Assembly: GCA_036873135.1 (NCBI GenBank)
Contig: JAPTYO010000005.1
Location: 11,944,166-12,008,165 of the forward strand
DNA: 64,000 nucleotides
Source of the DNA: Clarkia xantiana subsp. parviflora
Lineage: Eukaryota; Streptophyta; Magnoliopsida; Myrtales; Onagraceae
Direction: 5' to 3'
Shown: piece after piece, positions 1-11,884 of the stretch
Numbering within the stretch: position 1 is the stretch's first letter
Layout: every line of letters starts with the position of its first letter
Made by a program: the position numbers and the translations under genes
The notes under the pieces: model-generated
What the model was told of the DNA's origin: nothing
Database searches by the model: none
Seen by the model: the letters and a program-made list of their open reading frames with translations, nothing else

Positions 1-294
1 TGTCTGCTAAAAAGAGTCTTAACCGCCCTGCTTGACGTTAAGGATAGGAGTAAGCCTTTGCGCATTTACTTTGATAGTCAAGTTGCGATAGGAGCAGTCA
101 AGAATCTGAAGTACCATAGTAGGACAGAATACATTGATATAAAATACAACTATGCGAAGAGTGTGGTAGAATACAATCTTATCACATTCAAATTCATGCC
201 TTCAGAAAACATGGTTGCGGATCCATTGACTAAACCCTTACCCAAGAATATTTTTGAAAAGCACGTAAAACTGCTTGGATTATGTAAGGTTTAG
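1..294 (+). pseudogene. Ty1/copia RNase H C-terminal fragment (copy 1)
   Basis: This is the last part of a copia polyprotein, cut by the window edge. It reads in frame from the left part of the window to a TAG at 292-294. The end of the copia RNase H module is visible: a block ending MVADPLTKPLP, then F-x2-HVKLLGL. The same stretch recurs at about 5000-5169 plus 15950-16029, which shows two copies of one copia family. Only the C-terminus is in the window, so whether the rest is intact cannot be seen. Confidence 0.85.
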
Positions 295-297
295 AAG

Positions 298-1211
298 GCA
301 TGTAATGTGACAGTAACATTTATGGATTTGAATTAATATTTGAATAAAATAATTTTTATTTGAGTTTATGATCTTTATGGCTTCATAATGGTAAAATTAC
401 ATCGGATGTACGGTCTATAAACTAGTCGTTGGAGAGTAAAACCTCTTAATAAAATATGTCGAATGTGGACCTTGCCATGTCACACGGGCACAGTCGTCTT
501 GATAAAATGGAAACATCAGTCATATCAAGACTGGCTAAGAGCCATGGTATTCTGAAATAGAAACCTGGTTATGCAAAACGATCTCATTTGGTTTCGGGGT
601 ACACGATATGATCAAAGATTTGCAGATCGCTGTGACGAATGTCGTTCGTCTACTACCACATTCTGGGCTAGATGAGAATCTACGATAGCATATGACATTC
701 CTACTCCTAATATAAAATAAATTCAAGTTATCTTATCGACGCGCACTTCATACTGTGTGTGCCATGTTCGACCAAGGGATCATGTTCGGTTGTGTTAAAA
801 AAATCTTCCAAGATTCTAAAGGACACAAAATTCTTCACCTTGAGCGTATGACTGATCTCGGATGCTGAATGAAACAGCACCTGAAGTACCCTTAACACTC
901 GGAGCTCATGTCCAAGGTTGGGCTCAATGTTCGCTCCCAGGCGTACGAGCGTAGTGCCCGAATAAAAAGGCCAAGTGACCACATTTTGGGAACCGGTTGA
1001 GTTTGACTAAGGATATGAGCAATGGGGATGGTCATGCACATTTTTAATACTCCAACTCTTGTATTCACTAGGTGGCCACTATCCATATATTAGTAGAAAG
1101 TTGTGAATACTTGTACGGATGCCTTAGAGAAGTATTCCTTAAGGGAAACTAGGCAATAGGAGAATAACAGTTGACCAGGGGTATAGCACGGCACAGAGAA
1201 GTAACAGGTTG
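298..1211 (+). repeat. Copia 3' LTR, copy 1, truncated
   Basis: Non-coding sequence directly after the copia stop codon. It aligns by eye with 16030-16940: shared blocks include ATTACATCGGATG, GGTCTATAAACTAGTCG, the TCACACGGGCAC block and the TATTCACTAGGTGGCCAC block. It stops abruptly where a gypsy LTR begins at 1212. The exact LTR start was not determined. Confidence 0.65.
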
Positions 1212-1891
1212 TGGTGGATATACACCCAATTTGGACGCGTTTTGGTTCGGATTGTATAATCATGATAACCCCACGCACGATTATAAATCAAAACATTGAC
1301 CCAAACACGTCACCCGCAGCAAGAAAAGGTCCTGGCGGGAAAAAAACACCCGCTCGGACCAAAAACCTGGTATGATCTCAGAGGTCCTGACATCGTTTCC
1401 GGACAGCGTAATACGCATAGCAAAAGGGCATATGCGACGTCCGAGAGATCGTCGTCCGGGTCACACTCGCGAAGATCCTTCATCGCCTTACACACACGAC
1501 CCTTACACAACTAAGAACTCTCTCATGCTTACAGTGGGTTAGACCCTTCATTATCTATTAATAAAGCACTTTTAGGGATTAATGACGTCATTAGCCGTCT
1601 TAATCCCCCTTGAGGCCTATATATAGGGCTCAAGTTCTTCTCATCTGATACATTATAAATTCTTGCACATTTGAGATATGTATTCTCTCTAGTTTCTCTC
1701 TCTAGAATACTGTACTTATTAAGCATCGGAGAGGGTTCGCCAGTTCCACCCCCGGCTTACCCCTCGTGCAGGTCAGCAAATGAGTGGATTACGGGAAGGA
1801 CGAAAGGAAACATATCGATATGAGAATAATTTCACACGTGGGATAGACATCCGGGTCGACATCCAGTTGTCCCGACATCTACGTCCCATCA
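1212..1891 (+). repeat. Ty3/gypsy LTR (family 3)
   Basis: The start (TGGTGGATATACACCCAATT) matches the reverse complement of the LTR end at about 61450 (TGATGGATATACGCCCAATT). Later blocks match too: ACCCGCAGC, the GGGATTAA..GTCATTA block, a GCCTATATATA TATA-like box near 1617 and GCATCGGAGAGGG near 1724. The end is taken at CCCATCA, just before a primer-binding-site-like sequence. It interrupts the copia LTR of copy 1; no right-hand duplication of the target is visible because the element is truncated. Confidence 0.65.
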
Positions 1892-1893
1892 CT

Positions 1894-1909
1894 TGGTGTC
1901 GTCCGTGGG
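1894..1909 (+). other. Primer-binding-site-like sequence
   Basis: TGGTGTCGTCCGTGGG lies two bases after the LTR end. It resembles the TGGCGCCGTCTGTGGGAA that follows the LTRs of elements 1 and 2 (6802-6819 and 28622-28639). Which tRNA it pairs with was not determined. Confidence 0.6.
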
Positions 1910-1944
1910 TTTTGAACAAAACAAGCCTGGCTATCACGAGACAG

Positions 1945-2640
1945 ATGGCTAACATTCAACAATCAAGGGAGAATCGTCTTCTTGAAAGAAATCATCCACC
2001 AACCAATCAAGAGAGACCGCCTGTAGCTCCGGCTCGATAGCCAACTCCATAGGCACCGCAGATAAATCAAGCAGGACCCTCACGCCCAGCTAGGGCTCAA
2101 TCCTCCACAGCTTCAACGCCAATGGATGGCCAACAACCACAGGCACAAGGAGCCCAACAGGGATCACCATCCCAAGCGTTCCAACACGATGCAACTCCAC
2201 AGGGTCACCGCTATGGAATGCACTCTCAAGAGTTCCCCTATGGAATGTCATCCCACAACATGTCTGCAAACCATCAATATGCTTACGTGGCCCATCCCTG
2301 GTTGATGTACTCGCAGGGGGCACAAAAGTGACCCCAGGATTTATGTCAGCATTGGATGACTTATTGGAGTATAGGGAAGTTGTGAGAAAAATGCAAGGAA
2401 GGAAACAAACACCAATGGAGCAATATCCACATGCTTCAACTGGGCAGCGTGAAAACTAAAGACAGAATGAAGAATTATCACATCCAATGGGAAGGCAACC
2501 GTCTACACCCCCAATGCAACATCAAAACCAAGCGCCACAGAGCGCATGGTCATACACTCCAGTGAGAGAGGACGCACAGCCTCAGCACGATCAGAGATGG
2601 AGAATAAATTTCTCGTTGAGAATAAATTAGAGCAAAAGGT
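1945..2640 (+). pseudogene. Ty3/gypsy gag remnant (family 3)
   Basis: An ATG at 1945 opens a short frame (MANIQQSRENRLLERN) that stops at 2038-2040. The same glutamine/proline-rich composition continues in other frames (2122-2331 and 2330-2630), so the gag is broken by stops and frameshifts. It sits 36 bases after the primer-binding-like site, where gag is expected. No protease or reverse transcriptase follows; the sequence passes into copia DNA near 2735. Gag is inferred from position and composition rather than from a recognisable domain. Confidence 0.5.
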
Positions 2641-2734
2641 GAGAACCTAATGCACGATCAGAGATGGACAAAACCTCTTAATGAGTATGCTGAAAGTGGT
2701 ATTGTCTGTTAACAACAATTCCTAATACGCCATT

Positions 2735-5169
2735 ACAGAGACGGTTAGGCGGAGCATCTTAATCATACACTTCTTCGACAAGGTTAGGACCATGAAGTAG
2801 GACGCTCAACTTCTGATCACCTTTAAGGATGATGCGTTGTTGACAGCCACTCATATAGTAAACCTTGTTCCTACAAAATCGGTGGACACGACACCATACG
2901 AGTTGTGGACTTGTAAAGAGATGGATCTTACCAAGTTGTGCCCTTGGGGTTGTGCAGCATACACGCATCAAACCGACAGCCGATTCGGCAAGTTGGGTCC
3001 TAGAGGTCTGAATATTATCGTCATAAGATACTATGAACACTCTAAGGGATACGTGTTTGTGGCGGCTAAGGAGAATGGTGGCGTGGTCGAACATGCGTCT
3101 AGATACGTCATGTTTCTTGAGGACGAGTTTCCAAAGCTTGGTAACATCAAAATGAATAAAGTATTAATAGAACTTGAACAGGATGATGATAGTCCGATCC
3201 CGCTTACTTCGAGTGTGAGATTTGAGGCAGCAACACCATTAAACGAAATGGTAAATGAGAATGGATGCATTTTCATAATAAATACAGTGGGATGAGTCAA
3301 TCCAACCATACAGATCACAGTTGCTGCAGGTGCGAATCAAATGGAACCTGATCATCATGTTGCTGAACCGTTGGATGAGAATCCTATAATTCCTCAACTA
3401 CCTGCTGGTAACAGTGGGAGTGGGAAAACCAACTTGGTTCCTGGTCCAAGTAACCGTGGAATTCATCTCGGAGGTAGAATCCCGAGACCAAGAGGTCGTC
3501 CAAGAAAAGTTGTTGGTGAAGGTTCAAGTAAAGCCTTGATTCCCAGTGGGAGTGTTGTTCCTAGTGGAAGCAATGATCCTAGTAGGAGGGTAGTTCTGGA
3601 TAGGAATAATGAGCCTAGACGTAGTCAAAGGCAAAGAACTTCTCCTAAGAAGTATCCCATCAAGAAGGGTGAGTTATTCACTTTGACTTCGGTTAATGAA
3701 CATGTAACGGTTAAACATGATTTGGAAGGACCTCAAGCAAAGGAATGGAGGAAAGCAATGGAGGAATAGATCGCCTCTATGGAAGCCAATTCGGTGTGGT
3801 CGTTAGTTGATTTGCCTTCTGACCGCAGAGCAATAGGGACGAAGTGAGTTCTGAAATTGAAACTCACCGTTGATGGAAACGTTGAGCGATACAAAGCTCA
3901 ACTGGTTTCAAAATGATATACCCAACTCGACGGAGTGTACTTTGATGAGACATACTCACCGACTGTGCGTTACACCAAAGTACGGGCTATATTGGCCATG
4001 TTTGCTAGCCTTGATCTGGAACTGCACCAAACGAATGTTAAGACCGCCTTCCTTCATGGGAACTTGGAGGAAGAGATCTACATGGAGCAACCGGAGGGTT
4101 TCATATCCCCTGGAAACGAACGTAAAGTTTTTAAGCTCCAAAGATCGATCTACGGTCTTAAACAATCATCTCGGCAATGGTACAGCAAGTTCCACGAGGA
4201 AATCGTTGGCAACAGATTCGTGAATCTTCACGAGGATCCATGCATGTACACTAAGACCTCTGAGTCGAAGTATGTTATCTTGACGTTATATGTCGATGAC
4301 ATACTCATTGTCGCAAACAATGTGAGTTATTTGAATGAATCAAAGTCCTGACTAGCATCTGTATATGAGATGAAAGACATGGGAGAAGCCACGTACATCC
4401 TGGGCATTAAGATTGCTAGGGATCGAGCTGCTCGTAAACTATGTCTTTCTCAAGAATCCTACATCAAGAAATTGACGAGAAGGTTCAGTCTCTACGATGC
4501 TAAACCAGTGGATACGCTGGTTGTGTTTGGGATTGCGCTTTCGAAGCGTTACGACCAAAAGACCAGGCTGAGCGTGAACATATGAAAATTGCAGAGTACC
4601 TCAGTATGGTACGCAGTTTGATGTAACCCATGCAATGCAGTCATTCAGATATCTATTACGTAGTGGCCTTAGTAGCAAGTTTCCAATCTGACCCTTGTTA
4701 TCAACATTTACGAGTCCTGAAACGAATTATTCGATATCTGAAAGATACCGCTAACTACGGAATGTGCTATGAGGGTAGGAAGCTAGAATTTATTGGGTAT
4801 AATGACGCCGACCATGATCATAAAACTACCTCAAGAGGAGTTTTTCTCCTTGCTAATGCCACCATTTCATGGATGAGCAAGAAGCAATCATGTGTCGCGC
4901 TGTCAACGATGGAATCCAAATTCGTAGGTCTCTCTAAGAATGCACAGGAAGCTATCTGGCTAAAGAGACTCTTAACTGCTGCTTGGCGTCGAGGACAGGA
5001 ATAAGCCTTTGTGCATTTACTCTGACAGACAAGCAGCAATAGGGGCAATTAAGAATCCTAAGTACCATAGTATGACGAAACACATTGATGTTAAATACAA
5101 CTATGCGAAGAGTGTGGTAGAAGACAAACTGATCACAATTGAATACTTATCCTCTGAGAGTATGGTGGT
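2735..5169 (+). pseudogene. Ty1/copia pol: integrase end, RT, RNase H (copy 2)
   Basis: Decayed copia polyprotein in several frames. In order: the integrase core end with the plant copia pattern P-x-ELW (2837-3295), a basic linker (3341-3769), reverse transcriptase (3870-4585) with [32 protein letters not shown] and the catalytic YVDDI at about 4290-4306, and RNase H (4630-5169). Stops and frameshifts fall at about 3292, 3767, 3843, 4348 and 4582. The RNase H is interrupted inside its M-V-A-D-P motif by gypsy element 1 and resumes at 15950. Confidence 0.9.
5165..5169 (+). repeat. Left target-site duplication of element 1
   Basis: GTGGT abuts the left end of element 1; GTGGC (15950-15954) abuts the right end. 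Four of five bases match. Rejoining the copia text at GTGGC restores its M-V-A-D-P codons, which supports a 5-bp target duplication with one later substitution. Confidence 0.75.
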
Positions 5170-5180
5170 TGTTGGATCAC

Positions 5181-6765
5181 ATTGATGGTGCCCCGCTTCT
5201 CCTTACGGGCACCAGAAGACTCCGGCTCAGACTTCTTCTTCTTCGGGGACCGATCGCGGGATCGGGAACGGGACCGCGATCGAAATCGGGAACGGGATCG
5301 ACACCGCCTCTCCCCAACAAACTCCTTAAGCTTCCCCTTCTGGATCAGCTTTTCGATCTCCTTCTTCAACTCCCGACAATGGTTAGTGTCGTGACCACTG
5401 GCGCGGTGAAACCGACAGTAACGATCGATACGGAATCCCAAAAATTCTCCTTCCTTCTTCGGAGGGTACCTGGAGATACCCTATCGATCCGTCACCGCTA
5501 ACACGGAAGCCATGGAACTATTGAGAGGGATATTATGATCCTCCCGCTTGTACTTCCTCGAGGAACGCCTATCCTCCCTTCGATCAGAGCGGCCTCGACT
5601 CCGACTGTTCTCGGATTTATCCTTCGACTTATGGTCGTCCAACGGTTTGAGCGACTGCTTCCCCTTATTTGACTTCAGAGGTTCGAGCTCTCCGGCAGCT
5701 ACTTTCGACTCCTGCACGTCGATTTGCTGCTTTACCCTCTTCTGCAATGCCTCCATATTCCACACAGCCTTCTCAGCCACGCTGTGCATCAGGTCGGAAC
5801 CATACGGGGCGGTGAGGTTCCGAATGAAGGTGCAGATGGTTTCTCCCTCTGATATCTCCTCATCGATCTCAGCCAAGCTGGCAGTATACCACTGGTAATA
5901 ATGTGACAGTGATTCGTCGGGCCTCTGCACCACCTGGGCCAGGGACCTCACACTCTTCAAGAGGCGCCGACGACCCTGGTACTGTTGAATAAAACGGTCG
6001 TGCATATCAGCCCAGCAGGTGATGCATCCTGGGGGCAGGCTGAAGAACCACGTCAGGGCCCTCTCACCAAGTGTATTCGGGAACAGTACACACACGATAT
6101 CGTCATTCGGGGCTCTGCCCAGACATGCCATGCTGGACATGACGAACTGGATCTCCCTCGCCATCATACTCCTTAACTGTGGGGATACCCAGCCCTGGCG
6201 GGGCGAGGGTGTCTATTAGTCAGGGAACGAAGGGATGGGTGGATCGATCCCTCAGTTCCGACATCATCGGCTTCTGCTCCCACATGCAGATGTTCACGAT
6301 CTTCACCACCTGATCGGGGGTGATGGGACCATTAAGGGGAATGGTCCTATGCTGCACTGGTCCTGGCCCGTCGACCACAAATCGCTCTGATTGAGCAGGC
6401 TCCTTTCCCTTATCCTGGCTTCTGGGTTGGGCCTCCTGCACATTCTGAACCTCCGTTGGCGGAGGCACCTCCTCCTGCCTCTTGGCAGCCTCTCTCCGCT
6501 CTAAGAGAGCCTCCACGGCCGCCAAAAACATCGGCATGGCATCCGCCATAGCCTTCGCCAGGTCCGCGTTTGTAGGAGCCTCCTCCTCCCTATTCTCTTG
6601 GTGTTGAGCAGTATCCTCAGGAACTTCATTGTGCCCCCCTGTTCGGGAAACCTCAACAGGGAGATTTTGGTCCGCAACACGCTAAGTTTGCCCTGAGTTC
6701 AAAGTTCCAGCAGGATAACAGGAACCACCAGATTGTCATTGCTTTCTCTGCTTGCCAGCCGCCAT
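5181..6765 (-). pseudogene. Ty3/gypsy gag, inverted block of element 1
   Basis: Reads right to left in three open pieces (6549-6220, 6167-5481, 5441-5181) broken by frameshifts and stops. Landmarks shared with element 2 gag: a central retrotransposon-gag domain (ALTWFFSLPPGCI and LLKSVRSLAQVVQRPDESL) and a C-x3-H-x4-GHD-x3-C knuckle at about 5360-5430, followed by an arginine/serine-rich tail. It ends at G-T-I-N-V-I, exactly where the forward protease part resumes at 7437 (V-I-H-G-G). The ATG near 6765 runs into a stop after ten codons. Not functional. Confidence 0.85.
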
Positions 6766-6801
6766 TGAACGGGTAGAGGTCATTGTTGCTTTTCGTTGCG
6801 T

Positions 6802-6819
6802 TTCCCACAGACGGCGCCA
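6802..6819 (-). other. Primer-binding site, element 1 (inverted)
   Basis: Reverse complement reads TGGCGCCGTCTGTGGGAA, one base after the LTR end CCAACA. The same 18 bases occupy the same place in element 2 (28622-28639). Confidence 0.75.
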
Positions 6820-6820
6820 A

Positions 6821-7436
6821 TGTTGGATCACGGTTGGAACTCCGGTACGGTCTTGACGGCAATCCGAAATCCTTCGCTCCACGTAATCCTACAAGAGGGG
6901 AATAGAACGGGCGGTGACCCAGAATCCCTCTTGGATGCTTAAATGAGTACCTCAAATATCTCAATAAAACTAGCAAGCAAGAATATGAGTGTGTAATCGT
7001 CCCTAATCTGAGGTAACTTCTCCCCTTTTAAAGGAGAAGAGCTACCTCAGTTACCTGATGATCCGCTGGGGCGGTTAGCTCACGATCCCGCCTATCTCGG
7101 CCACGATCCCGCCTATCTCGGCCTCAACCTCTGATAGCAAGTCCCGACCAATATCGGGGACTCCAGAGTTATCTCATTGTGTCACCGCTCGAGGCCCCTC
7201 GTCATCGTGACAGGGCCAACATCCTCAGGGATTCATCACCTGGACCTACTTAAAGGCATCTTATCGGGAGCGCCCGGCTCGCCTATCGGGACCGACCTTG
7301 TCAGGACCTTTCACCATCGGGACTCCTTTTGTCGGGATCCTTCGCATTGGTCTTCTTGACCTCTTTTAGGTCACAGTGGGCCTATTCACCGTTTGCTCGT
7401 CGTTAAAAGGCCTAAAGGCCATAGCGAAACCCATCA
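6821..7436 (-). repeat. Inverted 5' LTR of element 1
   Basis: Bounded by TGTTGGATCAC on the left and CCCATCA on the right. It is the reverse complement of the 3' LTR at 15206-15949 but 128 bp shorter. Most of the difference is tandem-repeat copy number: about two versus seven units of a roughly 21-bp repeat beginning GGCCGAGATA, and one versus two copies of a 24-bp unit containing ATGCCTTTAAGTAGGCCCC. Confidence 0.9.
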
Positions 7437-9635
7437 TTGTGATTCACGGAGGATTTGCCGCAGGAGGTGACACCACAGCCTCTCGGGAGGTTTATGCCTC
7501 TAGAATTTCCGCTGCTGTGGTGCTGGGCAAGAGATCCCGATCCTGGACTGCGAAGGAAGAGATGGTGATTTCCTTTTCAGCGGAGGACCTGATAGGTGTG
7601 GAAAGTCCACATGATGATGCTTTGGTCGTGACCCTAGACGTGGATGGGTACGAGATGAAGCGAATTTTGATCGACGGAGGGAGCTCTTCCGATATTCTGT
7701 ATATGGATGCACTGGAGGCCATGGGGAAAACGAAGAAGGACCTGAAGCAGGTGAACTTCCCGATGGTCGGCTTCTCTGGTATTACCTCCTATCCGCTGGG
7801 AATGATCACCTTACCAGTGGAGTTCGGTAGCGGGTGGAAAGCGGAGAGGAGGAATATGGACTTCGTGGTGGTTGAGTCTACGGGGACTTATAATGCGATT
7901 ATCGGAAGAACTACCATCAACCCGCTGATGGATGTTGCATCGACTGTTCACCATAAGATGAAGTTCCCGACTGATCGTGGAGTCGGGGAGGTCAAGGGTG
8001 ACCAAGTGGCTTCCAGGAGGTGCTATGTTAATGCCACCCGAAGGAAAAGACGGGAGGCTATGACTATCCTCCAGACAGATGCTGATCCCAGAGAGGAGTT
8101 TGGGCGTCACGCCTCGATGGAAGATTTGAAGGAGGTCGAGATTGACGGACCTCAGAGGAAGGTGAAATCGGGTCTGCACTGACCGAGGAGACAGCCCGAG
8201 AATTGATCGATCTGCTGAAGGAGTTTAAGGAGCTGTTTTCCTGGTCCCGAGTGACATGCCAGGAATCAGCCCCGACGTGATTGAGCACGAGTTGAAGATT
8301 GATTCTGCGATCAAGCCTATCGCACAGAAAAGGCGTCCGATGGGCACAGACAAGAGGATCGCGATCCAGCAGGAAGTGGGCAGGTTGCTCGATGCTGGAT
8401 TTATCAAGGAGCTCCGATTCCAGACTTGGGTTGCCAACCCGGTTTTGGTGAAGAAAAGCAATGGAAAATGGCGGATGTGTGTTGATTTCCGCGACTTGAA
8501 TAAGGCTTGCCCGAAGGATTGTTACCCGCTTCCGAGGATCGACCAGTTGGTGGATGCCACGTCGGGACATGAATTGCTGAGCTTCAAGGATGCTTACTCG
8601 GGCTATAATCAGATCAAGATGGCTAAGGAGGATGCCCCCCACACTGCTTTTTATGCCGATAGTGACATCTATCACTACGATGTCATGCCCTTTGGATTGA
8701 TCAATGCCGGGGCAACTTATCAAAGGATGGTGAACAAGTTGTTCGGGGACATGCTGGGGAAAACCATGGAGGCTTACGTAGATGATATGCTGGTGAAGTC
8801 CCGACTGGCCGAGGATCATGTTCACAACTTAGCCACGGCGTTTGAGCGGATGAGGCTTCATCAGGTTCGCTTGAACCCGACCAAGTGTGCCTTCGTAGTG
8901 CATTCAGGGAAATTTTTTGGCTTTATGGTAAGACAAAGAGGAATTGAGGTGAACCCCGAGAAGCTGAGGGCAATCGAGGAGATGTAGTCTCCGATAAATC
9001 ATCGGGAGGTGCAAGTGCTGAATGGCCGACTAGCTGCAATGAATCGCTTTCTGTCCTAGGCAAGCGACCGATCCATGCCATTTTTTGAAGTTCTGAGGGC
9101 CAACAAGAAGTTTGAGTGGACTGCCAAGTGTGAAGAGGCATTCCAGGCACTCAAGCAGCACCTTCGCACCCTCCCGCCATTGGCGAAACCGATCCCAGGC
9201 GAGCCGCTCTATCTATATTTGGCTGTTTCTGAGTTTGCTATTAGCTCTGTGTTAGTGAAGATTGTCGAGGGTAATCAAATCCCCGTGTATTATGTAAGCA
9301 AGGCGTTTGCCAAATCTGAAATGAATTATCCCGCCGTTGAGAAGTATCTTTTTGCGTTGATCATTACTGCTCGGAAGCTGAGGCCTTACTTCCATGCGCA
9401 TGAGATTACTGTGTTGACGAATCAACCTTTGAAGCATTTTTTTAACCGACCTGATGCGTCGGGGAGATTAGTGAAATGGGCAGTCGAGCTTAGTGAGTTC
9501 CGCATTCACTTTGCTCCGAGAACGGCTATTAAGGGCCAGGCGTTGGCGGATTTCATAGCAGAGTCTACAGCTCCCGATCTGGAAGAAGCGGGCCCTGTAG
9601 AGGGGGCAACCATGGAGGTCCCGACAGCAGAATAA
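7437..9635 (+). pseudogene. Tat-like pol first half: protease, RT, RNase H (element 1)
   Basis: Protease, reverse transcriptase and first RNase H of a gypsy polyprotein. The protease active-site block reads LIDGGSSSDIL (about 7668-7700), DGGSS being usual for this group instead of DTGSS. RT runs from about 8256 with WRMCVDFRDLNKACPKD and the catalytic YVDDM (about 8776-8790). RNase H lies at 9075-9635. Against element 2 there are single-base losses near 8170 and 8250, a CAG-to-TAG change at 8985-8987 and a TAG at about 9057, so this half is dead. The frame ends at TAA 9633-9635, also a stop in element 2. Confidence 0.9.
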
Positions 9636-9641
9636 CCAGAA

Positions 9642-11408
9642 ATGGCAGAGCAATCAGAACAGCCAAATGAAGAAAATACTTGGGAAATGTACACTGACGG
9701 CTCTTCGAGTTCAGATGGATCAGGAGCAGGGTTCGTATTGATACCACCAGACGGAGGCGAGCCCCTTCGATATGCTTTGGCCTTAACGTTTAGGGCCACC
9801 AACAATGAAGCTGAGTATGAGGCTCTTATTACAGGCCTCAAAATTGCCAAAGGTACGGGAGTTGGTCACTTAAGGGTGAAATGTGATGCGGGCCTGATTG
9901 TGAATCAAGTCCAGGGACGATATGAGGCAAAGAGTCCGATGATGAGAAAGTACCTTCGCGAGGTGCAAATATTGATGGAGAGTTTCAAAAGTTTCGATAT
10001 TGAGGCGATCCCGAGGGAGGAGAATGCGGAAGCGGATGCCTTGAGCAAATTTGCCTTGGGGGCACCCCTCGAGGAAAGTCGGAAGGTGCATTTCTTGGAG
10101 AAGGTGATTTTGTCGACTACCGATCCATCGGAGGTATGTGCCATTGAAGCAAGATCGGAGGAGGAGCCCACTTGGATGACCTCGATAGTCGTGTACCTGA
10201 CTACGGGGGCAGTCCCTGATGATGGAGTAGTAGCTGACAGAATACGTCGGATTGCGGTTAATTATGCAATGGTGGACAATCAGCTGTACAAAAAGGGGTG
10301 GTTCTCAACTCCTTACTTGAAATGTGTGGCTGAGCCCGACACAAGTCAGATCCTTAGGGAAGTGCATGAAGGGGTCGCGGCTTGTCACGAAGGGGCCCGA
10401 TCCATTACGAGGAAAGGGCTGAATTTGGGCTATTATTGGCCCTCGATGAGCAAGGAGGCGACGATGTTAGTCCGATCTTGTGATGTGTGCCAGAGATATG
10501 CCCCGAATATCGTGGCTCCGGCTGCTAATCTGATGTCCATCAAGAGTGCTTGGCCCTTCGCGCAGTGGGATATCGACTTGGTGGGACCCCTCCCGCAGGC
10601 ACAAGGTCAGTGTAAATATTTTCTTGTGGGTATTGATTATTTCTCGAAATGGATAGAAGCCACGGCATTGGCCAAGACAACGGGGAACCAAATCGTCAAG
10701 TTTCTCCAGATCCATATTATATCCAGATATGAGATTCCTAAGGTGTTGATCAGCGATAACGGCCCTCCGTTTAACGGGGCTCAAGTGAAGGAGTATCTGG
10801 AGGAGCTGAATGTCGAGCATCGGACAGCCTCTGTCCATCATGCTCAAACTAATGGCCAGGTGGAGTCAGCCAACAAAATCGTGATGGATGGCCTGAAGAA
10901 TAGGGTCTATGCCTTGAAGGGAAAATGGCTGAACGAGCTGGAAAGTGTGCTTTGGGCTGTTAGAACGACACCCAAGCGATCAACTGGGGAGACTCCGTTT
11001 GGCCTTGTTTATGGCACGGAGGCTGTTGCTCCCGTGGAAATAGCTGTGGCCTCCCATCGGATGAGATACTACGAGCCTTTGACGAATGATGAAATGAGAC
11101 GTCTTGAATTGGACTTGCTCGAGGAGAAGAGGCGGGAAGCCGATGAAGTCCAGGCTCGAATGCGTTTGGCGACGGCCAGATATTACAACAGACGAGTTAA
11201 GTCCCGACAGTTCTTTGTCGGAGAACTGGTTTGGCGTCGGAACGAGTTCACCCTTTTGGATCGGATCAACAAGATGTCACCAAAATGGGAAGGACCTTAT
11301 AAGGTCGTGGGGATGCCATCTCCGAATGTGTACAAGTTGGAAGACCTCGATGGCCATGTATTGAAGCATTCTTTCAGTGGTGAACACTTGAAGAAATGTC
11401 ATGCTTGA
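9642..11408 (+). CDS. Second RNase H and integrase of element 1
   Basis: An open frame of 588 codons, in the same frame as upstream pol but after its TAA. The N-terminus has an archaeal-type RNase H (MYTDGSSSSDGSGAGFVL near residues 16-33, then NNEAEYEAL), the extra RNase H of Tat elements. Integrase follows: an H-x3-H...C-x2-C zinc part (HEGVAACHEGA to SCDVCQ) and a D,D-35-E core (WDIDLVGPLP, LISDNGPPFNG, NGQVESANK). The frame closes shortly after a GPYKVV block typical of gypsy integrase tails. Its only obvious start is the ATG seven bases after the upstream stop; readthrough is the alternative. Confidence 0.9.
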   Translation: MAEQSEQPNEENTWEMYTDGSSSSDGSGAGFVLIPPDGGEPLRYALALTFRATNNEAEYEALITGLKIAKGTGVGHLRVKCDAGLIVNQVQGRYEAKSPMMRKYLREVQILMESFKSFDIEAIPREENAEADALSKFALGAPLEESRKVHFLEKVILSTTDPSEVCAIEARSEEEPTWMTSIVVYLTTGAVPDDGVVADRIRRIAVNYAMVDNQLYKKGWFSTPYLKCVAEPDTSQILREVHEGVAACHEGARSITRKGLNLGYYWPSMSKEATMLVRSCDVCQRYAPNIVAPAANLMSIKSAWPFAQWDIDLVGPLPQAQGQCKYFLVGIDYFSKWIEATALAKTTGNQIVKFLQIHIISRYEIPKVLISDNGPPFNGAQVKEYLEELNVEHRTASVHHAQTNGQVESANKIVMDGLKNRVYALKGKWLNELESVLWAVRTTPKRSTGETPFGLVYGTEAVAPVEIAVASHRMRYYEPLTNDEMRRLELDLLEEKRREADEVQARMRLATARYYNRRVKSRQFFVGELVWRRNEFTLLDRINKMSPKWEGPYKVVGMPSPNVYKLEDLDGHVLKHSFSGEHLKKCHA

Positions 11409-11410
11409 TT

Positions 11411-11790
11411 AAAAGTTGCCTTAAGTGGTGCCCGATGAAAAGTCGCCTTAAGTGGTGCCCGATGTAAAATCGCCTTAAGTGGTGTAAGTTATTTATCATT
11501 TGATTTGATGTAAGCAGATTTTGTGCCATCAATAAATAAAGAGGTTGCTTCCGATCAGATTATTCTTAGATTTATTCTAAGTGTTGTTGAGTCGCCTTAA
11601 GTGGTGCACGAGAAAAATTCGCCTTAAGTGGGGCACGAGAAAAAGTCGTCTTAAGTGACGCATGGTTCTTGGATTTATTCTAAGTGTTGCGAAGTCGCCT
11701 TAAGTGGTGCAAGTTGTTAAGTCGCCTTAGGTGGTGCGTGGTTCTTAGATTTTTTCTAAGTATAATTAAGTCGCTTTGTGAAGTGCAATG
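11411..11790 (+). repeat. Tandem minisatellite after pol, element 1
   Basis: About ten degenerate copies of a roughly 30-bp unit built on GTCGCCTTAAGTGGTGC, separated by spacers such as CGATGAAAA and TTCTTAGATT. The core GCCTTAAGTGGTG also appears, inverted, in the matching spacer of element 2. Variable tandem repeats downstream of pol are a known trait of Tat-lineage elements. Confidence 0.8.
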
Positions 11791-11884
11791 ATAATCGGAA
11801 CCAAAAAAGATATGATATTATAAATCTGCAAGGTTCCCGATAAGGAGAGGAAAGGAAAATTACAAGGACTATAAAGATAGAGCA

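Noticed and set aside
5170..5180. TGTTGGATCAC/GTGATCCAACA as terminal inverted repeats of a DNA transposon
   Set aside because: The same 11 bases are the U5 end of all LTRs of this family, and the interior is gypsy gag-pol with a 5-bp target duplication.
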